Made by a program: the position numbers and the translations under genes. The notes below the pieces were generated by a model. The model was not told the origin of the DNA. It did no database searches and saw only the letters and a list, made by a program, of their open reading frames with translations. From positions 2,852,001 through 2,916,000 of the forward strand of contig NZ_RPDH01000001.1 in assembly GCF_003813775.1 (NCBI RefSeq): a DNA stretch of 64,000 bases. The letters run 5' to 3'. This DNA comes from Chitinophaga lutea. GTDB lineage: Bacteria > Bacteroidota > Bacteroidia > Chitinophagales > Chitinophagaceae. Below, piece by piece: positions 15,367-24,103 of the stretch. Every line of letters starts with the position of its first letter. Positions within the stretch are counted from its first letter, which is position 1.

Positions 15367-17349
15367 ATGGATACATCACTGAACGACAGGGACCTGAGCT
15401 GGCTTTCTTTCAACGGCCGTGTGCTGATGATGGCGGGCGATGAGGCAGTGCCTTTATTCGAACGCGTTCGTTTTCTCTCGATTTTTTCTTCGAACCTCGA
15501 CGAGTTTTTCAGGGTGCGCATGCCCGCTTTGATGGCGCTGCACCAGCTCGAAGAGGCCAATACCAGCGTATTGCCGCAGGCGCAGGCCGAAATCGGCCGG
15601 CAGTTGAACCTGTATGGCAGCATGCTGAAAAATGTATTGCAGGCGCTGCAGCAGAAGGGCATTCACCTTCATTATGGCACGCCGCTGCCGCCCGAAGCGG
15701 CCGTGCAGGACTATTTCCACAGCACGGTGATGGGCCTGCTGCATCCCGTGGTACTGCAACTGCACACCCCGGCGGAAACCTTCCTCGAAAACAACGCCCT
15801 CTACCTCATAGCCGGTTTTGAAGACGGGGGCATGGGCATGGTCAACATCCCTTCCGGTATCTTACCCCGTTTCCTGAAACTCTCCGGCGGCGGCATCGCC
15901 TTCCTCGATGATGTGGTGCGCGCGCACCTGGACCTCGTGTTTCCCGGGAGATCAGTGCAGGGTGCATACAGCATCAAGCTGACCCGCGATGCAGAAATCG
16001 ATGTGGACGAATTCAGCGGCACGCTGCTGCAGAAGGTGGAGAACATGCTCATCAAGCGCGACCTGGGGTTGCCGACGAGGTTTCTGTACGATGCGGCCAT
16101 GCCGGAACACCTGCAGGCCGCGCTGGCGAAATACTTCCGGATAGCCCCGCAGGAAATGGTGGCCGGCGGAAGGTACCATCATCTCCGCGACCTGGCCGAC
16201 ATGCCGCTGCCCTCCAAAGACCCGTCGCTCTTTTACCCGCCCATGCCGCCCGCCCGCGTGAAGCCGCTGGATGGCGAAAAAGGTCTGCTCGACACCGTGC
16301 TGGAGCAGGACGTGGTGCTGCATGTGCCCTACCAGAATTATGATTACATCCTCCGGTATTTCAACGAGGCCGCCCTCGACCCGGATGTCAAAGAAATATA
16401 TGTGACTCTCTACCGCGTGGCGTCCGGCTCGCAGATCGTGCATGCCCTTATCAGCGCGGCCCGCAACGGCAAGCAGGTAACGGTGATGGTGGAACTGAAA
16501 GCGCGGTTCGACGAAGCGAATAATGTACGCTGGGCCAAACGGATGAAGGAAGCCGGCATCAAAATACTCTACAGCATCCCCAACCTGAAGGTGCACGCGA
16601 AAGTGGCGCTGGTCAAAAGGCAGCGCGGCAACACCTGGGATTATGTGGGCCTGATGGCTACCGGCAATTTCAACGAAAGCACCGCCCGTTTTTATACCGA
16701 TCATGTGCTGCTCACGGCGCATAAGGAAATGACGCAGGAACTGGAGTTGCTGTTCCTCTATATGCAAACCGGCATCGCCCCTGCCCGCTACAATTTTATT
16801 CCCTTCAATCATTTACTGGTAGCGCAGTTCAACCTGATGGACCGGTTCCTGGGCATGATCGCCCGCGAGGCGGAACATGCCCGTGCCGGCCGGAAGGCGC
16901 GCATCGTCATCAAGCTCAACAACCTGCAGGAAAAGGAAATGATCGCCGCACTGTACGCCGCCGTGGAAGCAGGCGTGGAGGTGGTGCTGATCATACGCAG
17001 TATCTGCTGCATTGTGCCGCAGCCAGGCATTACGGTGCGGAGGATCGTAGACCGCTACCTCGAGCACGCGCGGATATTTTATTTTCAGAACAACGGAAAC
17101 GAAGAGATATATATGGGCAGTGCGGACTGGATGAACCGCAACCTGCACCGCCGGATAGAAGTGTGTTTCCCCATTTACGACAAAACGTATTTCCGGCAGC
17201 TGAAAGATATTCTGGACATTCAGCTGGCGGATAACACAAATGCCGTAATATTGGACAGGCAAATCAATAATGTGCCGGTGGAAAAACCGACCGGCGAACC
17301 CGGGGTGAATGCACAGCGGGCCATTTCCGCTTACGTGCACAACCTGTAA
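15367..17349 (+). CDS. ppk1: Polyphosphate kinase 1
   Basis: 660 residues from the ATG at 15367 (MDTSLNDRDLSWLSFN, the usual PPK1 N terminus; a TTG three codons earlier is less likely). It makes inorganic polyphosphate reversibly from ATP. Domains in order: N-terminal helical domain, head domain, and two phospholipase-D-like C domains. Visible signatures are SSNLDEFFRVRM (41-52), ELKARFDEANN (376-386), the phospho-acceptor region NLKVHAKVALV with H410, GNFNESTARFYTDH and the second-site segment RRIVDRYLEHARIFYF. It is slightly shorter than the ~690 residues of the E. coli enzyme. Cotranscribed with the HD-PycTM gene upstream and two genes downstream. Confidence 0.95.
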   Translation: MDTSLNDRDLSWLSFNGRVLMMAGDEAVPLFERVRFLSIFSSNLDEFFRVRMPALMALHQLEEANTSVLPQAQAEIGRQLNLYGSMLKNVLQALQQKGIHLHYGTPLPPEAAVQDYFHSTVMGLLHPVVLQLHTPAETFLENNALYLIAGFEDGGMGMVNIPSGILPRFLKLSGGGIAFLDDVVRAHLDLVFPGRSVQGAYSIKLTRDAEIDVDEFSGTLLQKVENMLIKRDLGLPTRFLYDAAMPEHLQAALAKYFRIAPQEMVAGGRYHHLRDLADMPLPSKDPSLFYPPMPPARVKPLDGEKGLLDTVLEQDVVLHVPYQNYDYILRYFNEAALDPDVKEIYVTLYRVASGSQIVHALISAARNGKQVTVMVELKARFDEANNVRWAKRMKEAGIKILYSIPNLKVHAKVALVKRQRGNTWDYVGLMATGNFNESTARFYTDHVLLTAHKEMTQELELLFLYMQTGIAPARYNFIPFNHLLVAQFNLMDRFLGMIAREAEHARAGRKARIVIKLNNLQEKEMIAALYAAVEAGVEVVLIIRSICCIVPQPGITVRRIVDRYLEHARIFYFQNNGNEEIYMGSADWMNRNLHRRIEVCFPIYDKTYFRQLKDILDIQLADNTNAVILDRQINNVPVEKPTGEPGVNAQRAISAYVHNL

Positions 17350-17360
17350 TAATTGAACAT

Positions 17361-17849
17361 ATGGCCGTACCCGTAGCGAACAATCGGTTTATCAGGCTGG
17401 TGAACAACCGCTTCCGGTTTTCCCTGTTCCTTTTATACAAGCTGCCCAGCGCCTGGCTGGCCGGCGTGAGGGTGGTTTCCATGGATGCGCACAGCTGCAC
17501 CACGGTGGTGCCTTTCCGCTGGCTCTCGCAGAACCCGTTCAGATCCACCTACTTCGCCTGCCTGGCTATGGCGGCGGAAATGAGCTCCGGCGTGCTGGCC
17601 ATCGCACATACGCAGGGAGCGGGTTTGCGTGTATCCATGCTCGTTACAGGGATGGAGGCGCTCTTCCTTAAAAAAGCCAAAACAAAAACATACTTCACCT
17701 GCGAAGCCGGCGACGATATTCATCGTGCCGTAGCACTGGCCGTGAACAGCGGCGAACCTTCCACCATCCATATCAAGGTGACGGGGAAACAGGAAGATGG
17801 TATAGAAATTGCCAGATTCCAGATCACGTGGAGTTTTAAAAAAGTATAG
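17361..17849 (+). CDS. DUF4442 hotdog-fold protein, thioesterase-like
   Basis: 162 residues, 11 bases after the ppk1 stop. The pattern of a long N-terminal helix, the central helix NPFRSTYFACLAMAAEMSSG and antiparallel strands ending in EIARFQITWSFKKV is that of DUF4442 proteins, distant relatives of hotdog acyl-CoA thioesterases. The conserved asparagine/acidic position lies in the MAAEMSSG helix. Enzymatic activity and substrate are unproven. The gene is sandwiched between ppk1 and an MBL nuclease and separated from the latter by two bases, so translation is likely coupled. Confidence 0.78.
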   Translation: MAVPVANNRFIRLVNNRFRFSLFLLYKLPSAWLAGVRVVSMDAHSCTTVVPFRWLSQNPFRSTYFACLAMAAEMSSGVLAIAHTQGAGLRVSMLVTGMEALFLKKAKTKTYFTCEAGDDIHRAVALAVNSGEPSTIHIKVTGKQEDGIEIARFQITWSFKKV

Positions 17850-17851
17850 CT

Positions 17852-19255
17852 ATGAAGATAACATTTCATGGTGCCGCCAGAACCGTTACCGGTTCAAAGC
17901 ACCTGATCACCCTGAAGAACGGAAAGAAGATTTTACTGGATTGCGGGATGTACCAGGGTATGGGCCGGGAAACTGTGCCCCTCAATCACGATTTCGGGTT
18001 CGATCCGCAGGAAGTGGACGTGATGATCCTTTCCCACGCCCACATCGACCACTCCGGCCTCGTGCCGCGTTTGTGCAAGCTGGGCTATAAAGGCGATATC
18101 TATTGTACGCCCGCCTCGCGCGACCTCTCTGAAATACTGCTCCTCGACTCCGCCGAGATACAGGAAGACGATATCAAGTTCGTCAACAAAAAGAATGCTA
18201 GGGAAGGAAAACCGTACATCCAGCCGTTATATACGCTGGAAGACGCCAAACGTGCAGTGGAACAGCTGACGCCCGTTCCGTACGGCAAATGGCACCGCAT
18301 CGATGAAGATCTCGAAGTATTGTTCACCGACGCGGGCCATATCATCGGCAGTGCCTGTGTGCACCTGCGCATCACGGAATCGGGCGTTACGCGGCAGGTG
18401 ACCTTCAGCGGCGACATCGGCCGATATGGCGACCCCATCCTCAAATCACCCGAAGTATTCCCCCAGGCCGATTATATCATCATGGAATCCACATACGGCA
18501 GCACGCTGCATGCCGATGTGGAGCCGACAGATGAAGCGTTGCTCAAGTTCATCCACGAAACCTGCGTGGTGAAAAAGGGCAAACTCATCATCCCCGCTTT
18601 CAGCGTGGGCCGCACCCAGGAATTGCTCTATGCGCTCAACCGCGCACAGCTGGCGGGCAAACTGCCTAGAGTGGATCTGTTCGTAGACAGTCCGCTGTCG
18701 CTCGAAGCCACCCAGGTCACGCGCATGCACCCGGAATGTTTCAACAGGAAGGTCGCCAAAATGCTGGAAGTGGATGACGACCCGTTCAGCTTCCCCGGCC
18801 TGCGGTATATCAAAACGGTGGAAGAATCGAAAATGCTCAACTTCCGCAAGGAACCCTGCGTGATCATCTCCGCATCGGGCATGGCGGAAGCCGGCCGCGT
18901 GAAGCACCACATCGCCAATAACATCGGCGAGTGGAAAAACACCGTGCTGATCGTGGGGTACTGCGAACCGCAATCACTCGGCGGCCGCCTGATGCGCGGT
19001 GCTACCGAAGTATCGATTTACGGTGAGCGGCACGAGGTGAAAGCGGAAGTAGGCGTTATCCGTTCCATGAGCGCGCACGGCGATTATGAAGATATGAGCC
19101 AGTGGCTGGCCTGCCAGAATCCGCGCGGGGTGAAGAAATTATTCCTCGTACATGGGGAATATGAAGTGCAGACGGTGTTTAAAGACTGGCTCCACAAAAA
19201 AGGATTCGACGATATTGAAATACCCGAGCGGCACGAGGAGATCGGCCTGGGTTAA
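17852..19255 (+). CDS. Beta-CASP metallo-beta-lactamase-fold RNA-processing exonuclease (YSH1/CPSF-like)
   Basis: 467 residues. The MBL domain carries HAHIDHSG (H62, H64, D66, H67), the second metal ligands in DAGHIIGSA, and SGDIGRYGDP. The beta-CASP insert has FSVGRTQELLYAL. The C-terminal RMMBL motifs are SASGMAEAGRVKHH, SAHGDYEDM and LVHGEYE. This set is typical of the CPSF-73/RNase-J-like nucleases acting on RNA in the cytoplasm; length is normal. It is last in the HD-PycTM/ppk1/DUF4442 operon. Its TAA stop overlaps the TAA stop of the convergent histidine kinase gene within a shared TTAA. Confidence 0.88.
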   Translation: MKITFHGAARTVTGSKHLITLKNGKKILLDCGMYQGMGRETVPLNHDFGFDPQEVDVMILSHAHIDHSGLVPRLCKLGYKGDIYCTPASRDLSEILLLDSAEIQEDDIKFVNKKNAREGKPYIQPLYTLEDAKRAVEQLTPVPYGKWHRIDEDLEVLFTDAGHIIGSACVHLRITESGVTRQVTFSGDIGRYGDPILKSPEVFPQADYIIMESTYGSTLHADVEPTDEALLKFIHETCVVKKGKLIIPAFSVGRTQELLYALNRAQLAGKLPRVDLFVDSPLSLEATQVTRMHPECFNRKVAKMLEVDDDPFSFPGLRYIKTVEESKMLNFRKEPCVIISASGMAEAGRVKHHIANNIGEWKNTVLIVGYCEPQSLGGRLMRGATEVSIYGERHEVKAEVGVIRSMSAHGDYEDMSQWLACQNPRGVKKLFLVHGEYEVQTVFKDWLHKKGFDDIEIPERHEEIGLG

Positions 19256-22200
19256 TCGTCCTGCAGCGGGAACCACAGGTTCACGCGCGTACCGGAAGGT
19301 TTGCCGGCGGCATCCCGGAGGTCCTCGATATCAAAAGAAGCATCCAGATTGAACCGGCTGTTGTAAATCTGCAGCCGGTCTTTTGTTATCTGCAGGCCCC
19401 GCGACACATGCGCGGGATGGCTTTGCTGCTTGATGATGGTAGCGGCATCGCGGCCGATACCATCATCTTCGATCACCACATGTATCTGCCCGTTTTCCCG
19501 GATGAAAGCGATGTGCAATAACCCCTTTTCCTCCTTGTGCAGCAGCCCGTGCCAGATGGCGTTTTCCACGAAGGGCTGTAGCACCATGGCGGGTATCTCC
19601 ACGAAGTCGCTGTCCAGCGCAGGGTCCACGTCTATCCTGTAATCGAATTTATTATCGAGGCGCAGTTTCTCCAGCTCGAGGTAGTTCTCCAGCATGCTGC
19701 CTTCCCGTGTGATGGAAATGTTGTTGAGCTGCGAGGTGTCCAGCACGTTACGGATCAGCCGCGCGAAGCGGCTGAGATAGGCGAGGGCCTGCTCCGTCTG
19801 ATTTTTCATCATGAACGTCTGGATGGAATTGAGTGCATTGAAAATGAAATGCGGGTTCATCTGTGCGCGCAGCGCCTTCATCTCCAGCTGCGCCAGTTCT
19901 TCGCGGAAGGCCGCGCGGCTCTTGGCGTCTTTTTTCACGAGGTACACGCGGAAGCGGAAGTACCCGTAAATGAGGCCCAGCAGCACCAGCACGCCGAGCG
20001 CCCTGAACCACCACGTTTGCCAGAACGCGGGTTTTATCTCGATGCGGAAATAAGTGGTGTTGCGCGAAAATATCCCGGCTGTGTTCATGCTTTTTACGCG
20101 GAAGGTATAGCGGCCGGGGGAAAGATCGGTGTACCGCGCCACCAGCAGGCTTTCGGCCGGCAGCCAGTCGGCGTCCACGCCTTCGAGTTGATAATAGTAC
20201 CGGGCATTCTCGTTATGGTATTGCAGTGATTTGAACGAGATGCTGATAAAGTTCTGATCGTGCGGGAGCATGATGGCGCGGTCGGTGCCGGCTACGGAAT
20301 CGGTGTTCACCAGCTGGTTCATCACCCGCATCTCCACGATGGTCACATCGGGCGGTGCGGGTTTTTCCTGGAGGTGCTGCGGTGAAAAACTCACCGCGTG
20401 GTCGGAGGCGCCCACCAGCAGGTCGCCGTTCGAAAGCAGGGCAATGTTGCGCCGCACGCGGCGGTGGTTGTCGATGATATCGTCGTTCTGTATGAAGGCG
20501 CTGAAGGTGCGGGTTTTGCCGTTGAGGCGGTAAAAGCCGTACTGCGTCGTGAACCAGATGGCATCTTCTTCGGCGGCTTTATGCATGCTCAGGATCCATT
20601 CGTCGAAATGTTCGCCGTTGATATCCTGTACCTCCCAGGTGTTGCGGAGATGGTTGTAGAAAAAGATGCCGTGGTCGGTGCCCGCCACCAGCAGGCTGTC
20701 GTTGTACCGCAGCAGGCTTGTGATGTTGCGCACGGTATCGTTGTGGTGGCGGAACATGACCTGTTTTTCCACCAGCCCGCGGTCTTTGTGGAAGCGGAGC
20801 AGTCCGCCGCTGGTGGTGGCGAGCCAGAGCAGGGAATCGGCCTGCGGCACGATGGCCATCACCGAAGTATTGCGCTGTATGGCATGCAGCACCTGCGGAT
20901 AGTTGGAGATGGTGTTCTGTACAGGGTTCCAGCGGGCAAGGCCGTGTTTGTATATGCCTAGCCAAACGGTGGTGTCTTTTTCCGGTGTGATGGTGAGCAC
21001 GGTCTGGTCGTACAGCCCCTTGGGCCGGTAGTTTTTAAAGCGGCGCTGCTGCGGATCGAATTCGGAGATGTACCCGTTTTCCTGCCCGATCAGGATGCGG
21101 CCGTTGCGCAGCTCCGCAAAGCTCCACACGAGGCTTCTTTCCTCCGGCAGACCGTTGCCGGTGGCGCTGTAGGTGTATTGCTGCTGCAGCTGGAGCGCAG
21201 TGTTGAGCCGTACGAACCCTGCTCCCCAATAGCCGATGTAGGCGTCGCCGTTGGTGGCGCGGTAAATTCCGGTCACTTCCGAATCGGGGAAGCTGCGGCG
21301 GTAATCGAGGCGGGTGAACGACTGGTTGTGCAGGCTCATGATGTTGATGCCCTTGTCGGTGCCCACCCAGAGGTGGCCATCGCGGTCGTGCAGCAGGCAG
21401 TTGGATTCATAGTCGAAGTGCAGGCCCAGCGCGTCCGCATTGTTGCCGGGGATGCGCAGGTCGAAAGTATCGTGGGTATTGTTATGCCGGTAAAGGCCGT
21501 TGCCCAGCATGGCGGTCCAGATGTTGCCCTGAAGGTCTTCGCTGATGTCGTACACCTGGTCGCTGTCGTTATTTCTGTTCACGAAGCGGTAAGCCCGCAG
21601 CCGGTTATTGACAGGGTTCCAGACGAACAGCTCCTTGCTGCCGCGGCTGGCCATCCAGATACGGTGTTTCGAATCTTCATACAGTTTCTTGACGCTGTAG
21701 CCCATACCGAAAGCGGTCAGGCCGGCGGGGTTGTTGTAATGGCTGTACACTTCACGGCGGTCGGCGCTGTACACGTAAAGGCCGTTGGTGCCGCTCAGCC
21801 AGAGGCGACCGGTATAGTCTTCAAGAATGGCGCTGTTCATCTGGCGGCGGATACTGTCCGGCAGCCCGGGCGCCCTGCGGAAGCGGCTGGCCGCACTGTC
21901 GAGCATCAACAGCCCGGCGGAGGTAGTGGTCCAGATCACGCCTTTGTTATCCTGGATAATGGCATGGCAGCCCACATTGCCGGCAAACAGCAGTCCGTCT
22001 TCGATCGGCACGGCTCTTACTTTGGCGGTAACGGGGTCGTACATACGGATGTTGTCCGGCGTGCCTATCCAGATGCGGCCTGTACGGTCTTCGAACAGGG
22101 CGATATCTTCATAATACATCGAACCGGGCAGCCGGTCGAAGTTGGTGATGGTCAGGAAACGTTCGCCGTCGTAGCGCTGAAGGGCGGTGCCGGCTATCCA

Positions 22201-22362
22201 GATAAAACCCTTACGGTCTTGCAGGATGGAGGATATATGATTCCCCGCCAACCCGTCTTCAATGGAGATATGAGAGAAGGTATAGGTATCAGTCCGCTGT
22301 GCCCGGGCAGCGATGCCGTGCAAACAAACTGCCAGTATCATGAATATCCGGGTCAGACGCAT
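19252..22362 (-). CDS. Two-component-propeller sensor histidine kinase (LytS/YehU-type kinase domain)
   Basis: 1036 residues. Signal peptide to ~22. Two seven-bladed propellers of Reg_prop repeats fill ~25-660 (repeated motifs such as DRKGFIWIAG, DRTGRIWIGT, DYTGRLWLSG, DLQGNIWTAM, DRDGHLWVGT). A Y_Y_Y domain (~680-765) follows with YRYQLEG-like and SPGRYTFRVKS motifs. One transmembrane helix lies near 775-795. The cytoplasmic kinase domain has RAQMNPHFIFNALNSIQ with phospho-acceptor H838, then VENAIWHG and DDGIGRD in the ATPase part. Such kinases usually signal to a LytTR-type regulator, but none lies next to it. The propeller probably senses a periplasmic glycan or other ligand (inference). 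Confidence 0.92.
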   Translation of the reverse strand: MRLTRIFMILAVCLHGIAARAQRTDTYTFSHISIEDGLAGNHISSILQDRKGFIWIAGTALQRYDGERFLTITNFDRLPGSMYYEDIALFEDRTGRIWIGTPDNIRMYDPVTAKVRAVPIEDGLLFAGNVGCHAIIQDNKGVIWTTTSAGLLMLDSAASRFRRAPGLPDSIRRQMNSAILEDYTGRLWLSGTNGLYVYSADRREVYSHYNNPAGLTAFGMGYSVKKLYEDSKHRIWMASRGSKELFVWNPVNNRLRAYRFVNRNNDSDQVYDISEDLQGNIWTAMLGNGLYRHNNTHDTFDLRIPGNNADALGLHFDYESNCLLHDRDGHLWVGTDKGINIMSLHNQSFTRLDYRRSFPDSEVTGIYRATNGDAYIGYWGAGFVRLNTALQLQQQYTYSATGNGLPEERSLVWSFAELRNGRILIGQENGYISEFDPQQRRFKNYRPKGLYDQTVLTITPEKDTTVWLGIYKHGLARWNPVQNTISNYPQVLHAIQRNTSVMAIVPQADSLLWLATTSGGLLRFHKDRGLVEKQVMFRHHNDTVRNITSLLRYNDSLLVAGTDHGIFFYNHLRNTWEVQDINGEHFDEWILSMHKAAEEDAIWFTTQYGFYRLNGKTRTFSAFIQNDDIIDNHRRVRRNIALLSNGDLLVGASDHAVSFSPQHLQEKPAPPDVTIVEMRVMNQLVNTDSVAGTDRAIMLPHDQNFISISFKSLQYHNENARYYYQLEGVDADWLPAESLLVARYTDLSPGRYTFRVKSMNTAGIFSRNTTYFRIEIKPAFWQTWWFRALGVLVLLGLIYGYFRFRVYLVKKDAKSRAAFREELAQLEMKALRAQMNPHFIFNALNSIQTFMMKNQTEQALAYLSRFARLIRNVLDTSQLNNISITREGSMLENYLELEKLRLDNKFDYRIDVDPALDSDFVEIPAMVLQPFVENAIWHGLLHKEEKGLLHIAFIRENGQIHVVIEDDGIGRDAATIIKQQSHPAHVSRGLQITKDRLQIYNSRFNLDASFDIEDLRDAAGKPSGTRVNLWFPLQDD

Positions 22363-22367
22363 TGGCG

Positions 22368-22375
22368 CAAAGGTA
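22368..22375 (-). promoter_or_regulatory. -7 box TACCTTTG directly before the histidine kinase start
   Basis: Exact TAnnTTTG match on the minus strand ending five bases before the ATG at 22362, again predicting a leaderless or near-leaderless transcript. Confidence 0.5.
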
Positions 22376-22405
22376 CAAAAGGAGCCTGTGAGATGCGTAA
22401 AGGAT

Positions 22406-22449
22406 AAGGGCTTCCCGCGTTATGATTTCATGAATCGGAGGAAGCCCTT
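22406..22449 (-). terminator. Hairpin after the SMP-30-like gene
   Basis: Perfect 10-bp inverted repeat (AAGGGCTTCC / GGAAGCCCTT) with a 24-base loop, lying just after the stop of the 22458 gene on the minus strand. There is no strong T-run, so it may be an mRNA-stabilising hairpin rather than an intrinsic terminator. Confidence 0.5.
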
Positions 22450-22457
22450 AAAACGCG

Positions 22458-23315
22458 TTACTTCGCTGGTTTTAACTGGTAGGCCGTCACGCGGTTGCCG
22501 TAGAACGTCGGCACATATACGATGCGTTTTTTCGCATCGTAACCGATATCGGCCGTCTGCAGCTTTTCACCCTGCGTGTCGAGCATTTTGATGGCGGTGC
22601 CGGCTTTCAGGTCTACATAGAACATTTCACCCTGCCAGCACGACACCACATATTCGTCCGCTTTCACATGTTCGATGCCGTCGGTGCCTTTGGTGACATC
22701 TACCAGTTTGGCGATCCTGTTGTCTTTTTCAGCGCGGTTCACCGCGCCGCCGTCGAGCACCAGCAGCTGGCCCTGGCTGAACAGCAGGCCGTTGGGGCCT
22801 TTCAGGCCGCTTTTCGCGCTGTCGAGCAGTTCGGCTGATTTGCCGTTTTCAAACGTGTGCACTTTTTTCCTTTTGGAATCGGACACATATACGGTGCCTT
22901 TCGGGCTGACGGTGATATCGTTGAGGTTCAGCGCCCCGTCGATGGTATGGCGGGTTACGATGGCGCCCTTGGCGATGTCGATCACCACCACGGCGTCGAG
23001 GTCGGCCACGTAAAGATGATTCCCGTGTACGCCCATGCCTTTCGGCGCGCTGAGGCCTTCCACCCATTTGAGGTTCGTGATCTTACCGTCCGGCGTCAGC
23101 TGGGAAATGAATCCCTTACCGTCTTTTCCCCAGGGAGCGCCGTCGATATTGGCCACGTACAGTACATTTCTTTTCGCGTCGAAATAGACCGATTCCGGTA
23201 CCCGCAGGGTGGTGTCCGAAGTCCATAATTTCTCGAGGGTAGGCTGTTGGGCGGCAGCGCGGATGAAGGGCGATGCAGCGCAGAGCAGACAGAGGATAGC
23301 AGATTTTAGTTTCAT
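22458..23315 (-). CDS. Secreted SMP-30/gluconolactonase-like beta-propeller protein
   Basis: 285 residues from the ATG at 23315, where a signal peptide (MKLKSAILCLLCAASPFIRAAAQ) begins; a 44-residue upstream extension is ignored. Propeller blades are marked by VPESVYFDAKRNVLYVANIDG (~40), APKGMGVHGNHLYVADLDAVVVID (~95), LNDITVSPKGTVYVSDS (~135) and KGPNGLLFSQGQLLVLDGG. The acidic/Asn positions (E near 42, N near 133, D near 150) resemble the metal ligands of SMP-30 lactonases, but activity is only a family guess. Periplasmic or secreted. Divergent from the ECF sigma gene of the first SusCD locus across 143 bases; a link to that locus is possible but unproven. Confidence 0.75.
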   Translation of the reverse strand: MKLKSAILCLLCAASPFIRAAAQQPTLEKLWTSDTTLRVPESVYFDAKRNVLYVANIDGAPWGKDGKGFISQLTPDGKITNLKWVEGLSAPKGMGVHGNHLYVADLDAVVVIDIAKGAIVTRHTIDGALNLNDITVSPKGTVYVSDSKRKKVHTFENGKSAELLDSAKSGLKGPNGLLFSQGQLLVLDGGAVNRAEKDNRIAKLVDVTKGTDGIEHVKADEYVVSCWQGEMFYVDLKAGTAIKMLDTQGEKLQTADIGYDAKKRIVYVPTFYGNRVTAYQLKPAK

Positions 23316-23446
23316 AACATCAGAATTTGGAGCTAAATTTAATAAAATTTGTACTTTACTTCCAGAAACACTGACAGTGAACGAAGGATAATCAACCAGA
23401 ACGGGGAAATAACGATACGTTAATAATCGCAGGATACTAAATACCA

Positions 23447-23454
23447 TATTTTTG
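23447..23454 (+). promoter_or_regulatory. -7 box TATTTTTG before the first ECF sigma gene
   Basis: Exact TAnnTTTG match, four bases before the ATG at 23459. It has the same box and the same spacing as the box before the S4-domain gene. Confidence 0.5.
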
Positions 23455-23458
23455 GGGC

Positions 23459-24046
23459 ATGACTGAAAATGAACTGATCAAACGCCTTTTCCTGAACATT
23501 TGTGAAGGAGGGGATATGCAGGCTTATGATGAGTTGTACAGGCTGTTTTGCAGCCGGTTGATTCATTTTTCGGCCGCTATCACCGGTTCTTTCCACCTGG
23601 CGGAGGAGATCGTGTCTGACGTGTTCATGATGGTCTGGCAAAAACGCCGGCAGCTGGCCGATGTGGAGAACCCCGGCGTATATCTTTACGTTTGCACCCG
23701 CAACCGCTCTCTCAATACGCTGGAACAGCACCGCAGGAACCAGCATGCCCATTTGGATACCTTGGATACCGATGCGCTGGCCATGGCGCCCGACCAGGAA
23801 GAAGGCATGATTTCCGCCGAGGTGGCGCAGCGGATAGAGGCCGCCATCCGGAGCCTGCCAGCCCGTTGCCAGCTTATTTTCCGTTTGGTGAAGCAGGACG
23901 GGATGAAGTACAAAGAAGTGGCCGAATTACTGGAAATCTCCTCCAAAACAGTCGACGCCCAGCTCACCATCGCGGTGAAAAAAGTAGCGGAAGCCATCCG
24001 GCTGAATATGCCGCACGACCTCGCCAAATCCTTCCTTTTCCGTTAA
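23459..24046 (+). CDS. ECF RNA polymerase sigma factor (FecI-like, SusCD-linked)
   Basis: 195 residues. Region 2 is seen at ~12-80 (AYDELYRLFCSRLIHFSAAIT, then AEEIVSDVFMMVWQKR, the -10 recognition helix). Region 4 is at ~125-180 (RIEAAIRSLPARCQLIFRLVKQDGMKYKEVAELLEISSKTVDAQL-type helix-turn-helix). It should direct transcription of the following SusCD operon when released by the FecR protein encoded 57 bases downstream. The start is fixed by the first Met (MTENELIKRLF) after the promoter box. This is the standard Bacteroidota ECF10-like trans-envelope signalling arrangement. Confidence 0.92.
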   Translation: MTENELIKRLFLNICEGGDMQAYDELYRLFCSRLIHFSAAITGSFHLAEEIVSDVFMMVWQKRRQLADVENPGVYLYVCTRNRSLNTLEQHRRNQHAHLDTLDTDALAMAPDQEEGMISAEVAQRIEAAIRSLPARCQLIFRLVKQDGMKYKEVAELLEISSKTVDAQLTIAVKKVAEAIRLNMPHDLAKSFLFR

Positions 24047-24103
24047 CACAAATTTTTTCAGCAGTCTTTAGGGAACTTTTGAGGCCATACCTGTCCTTCT
24101 GGT

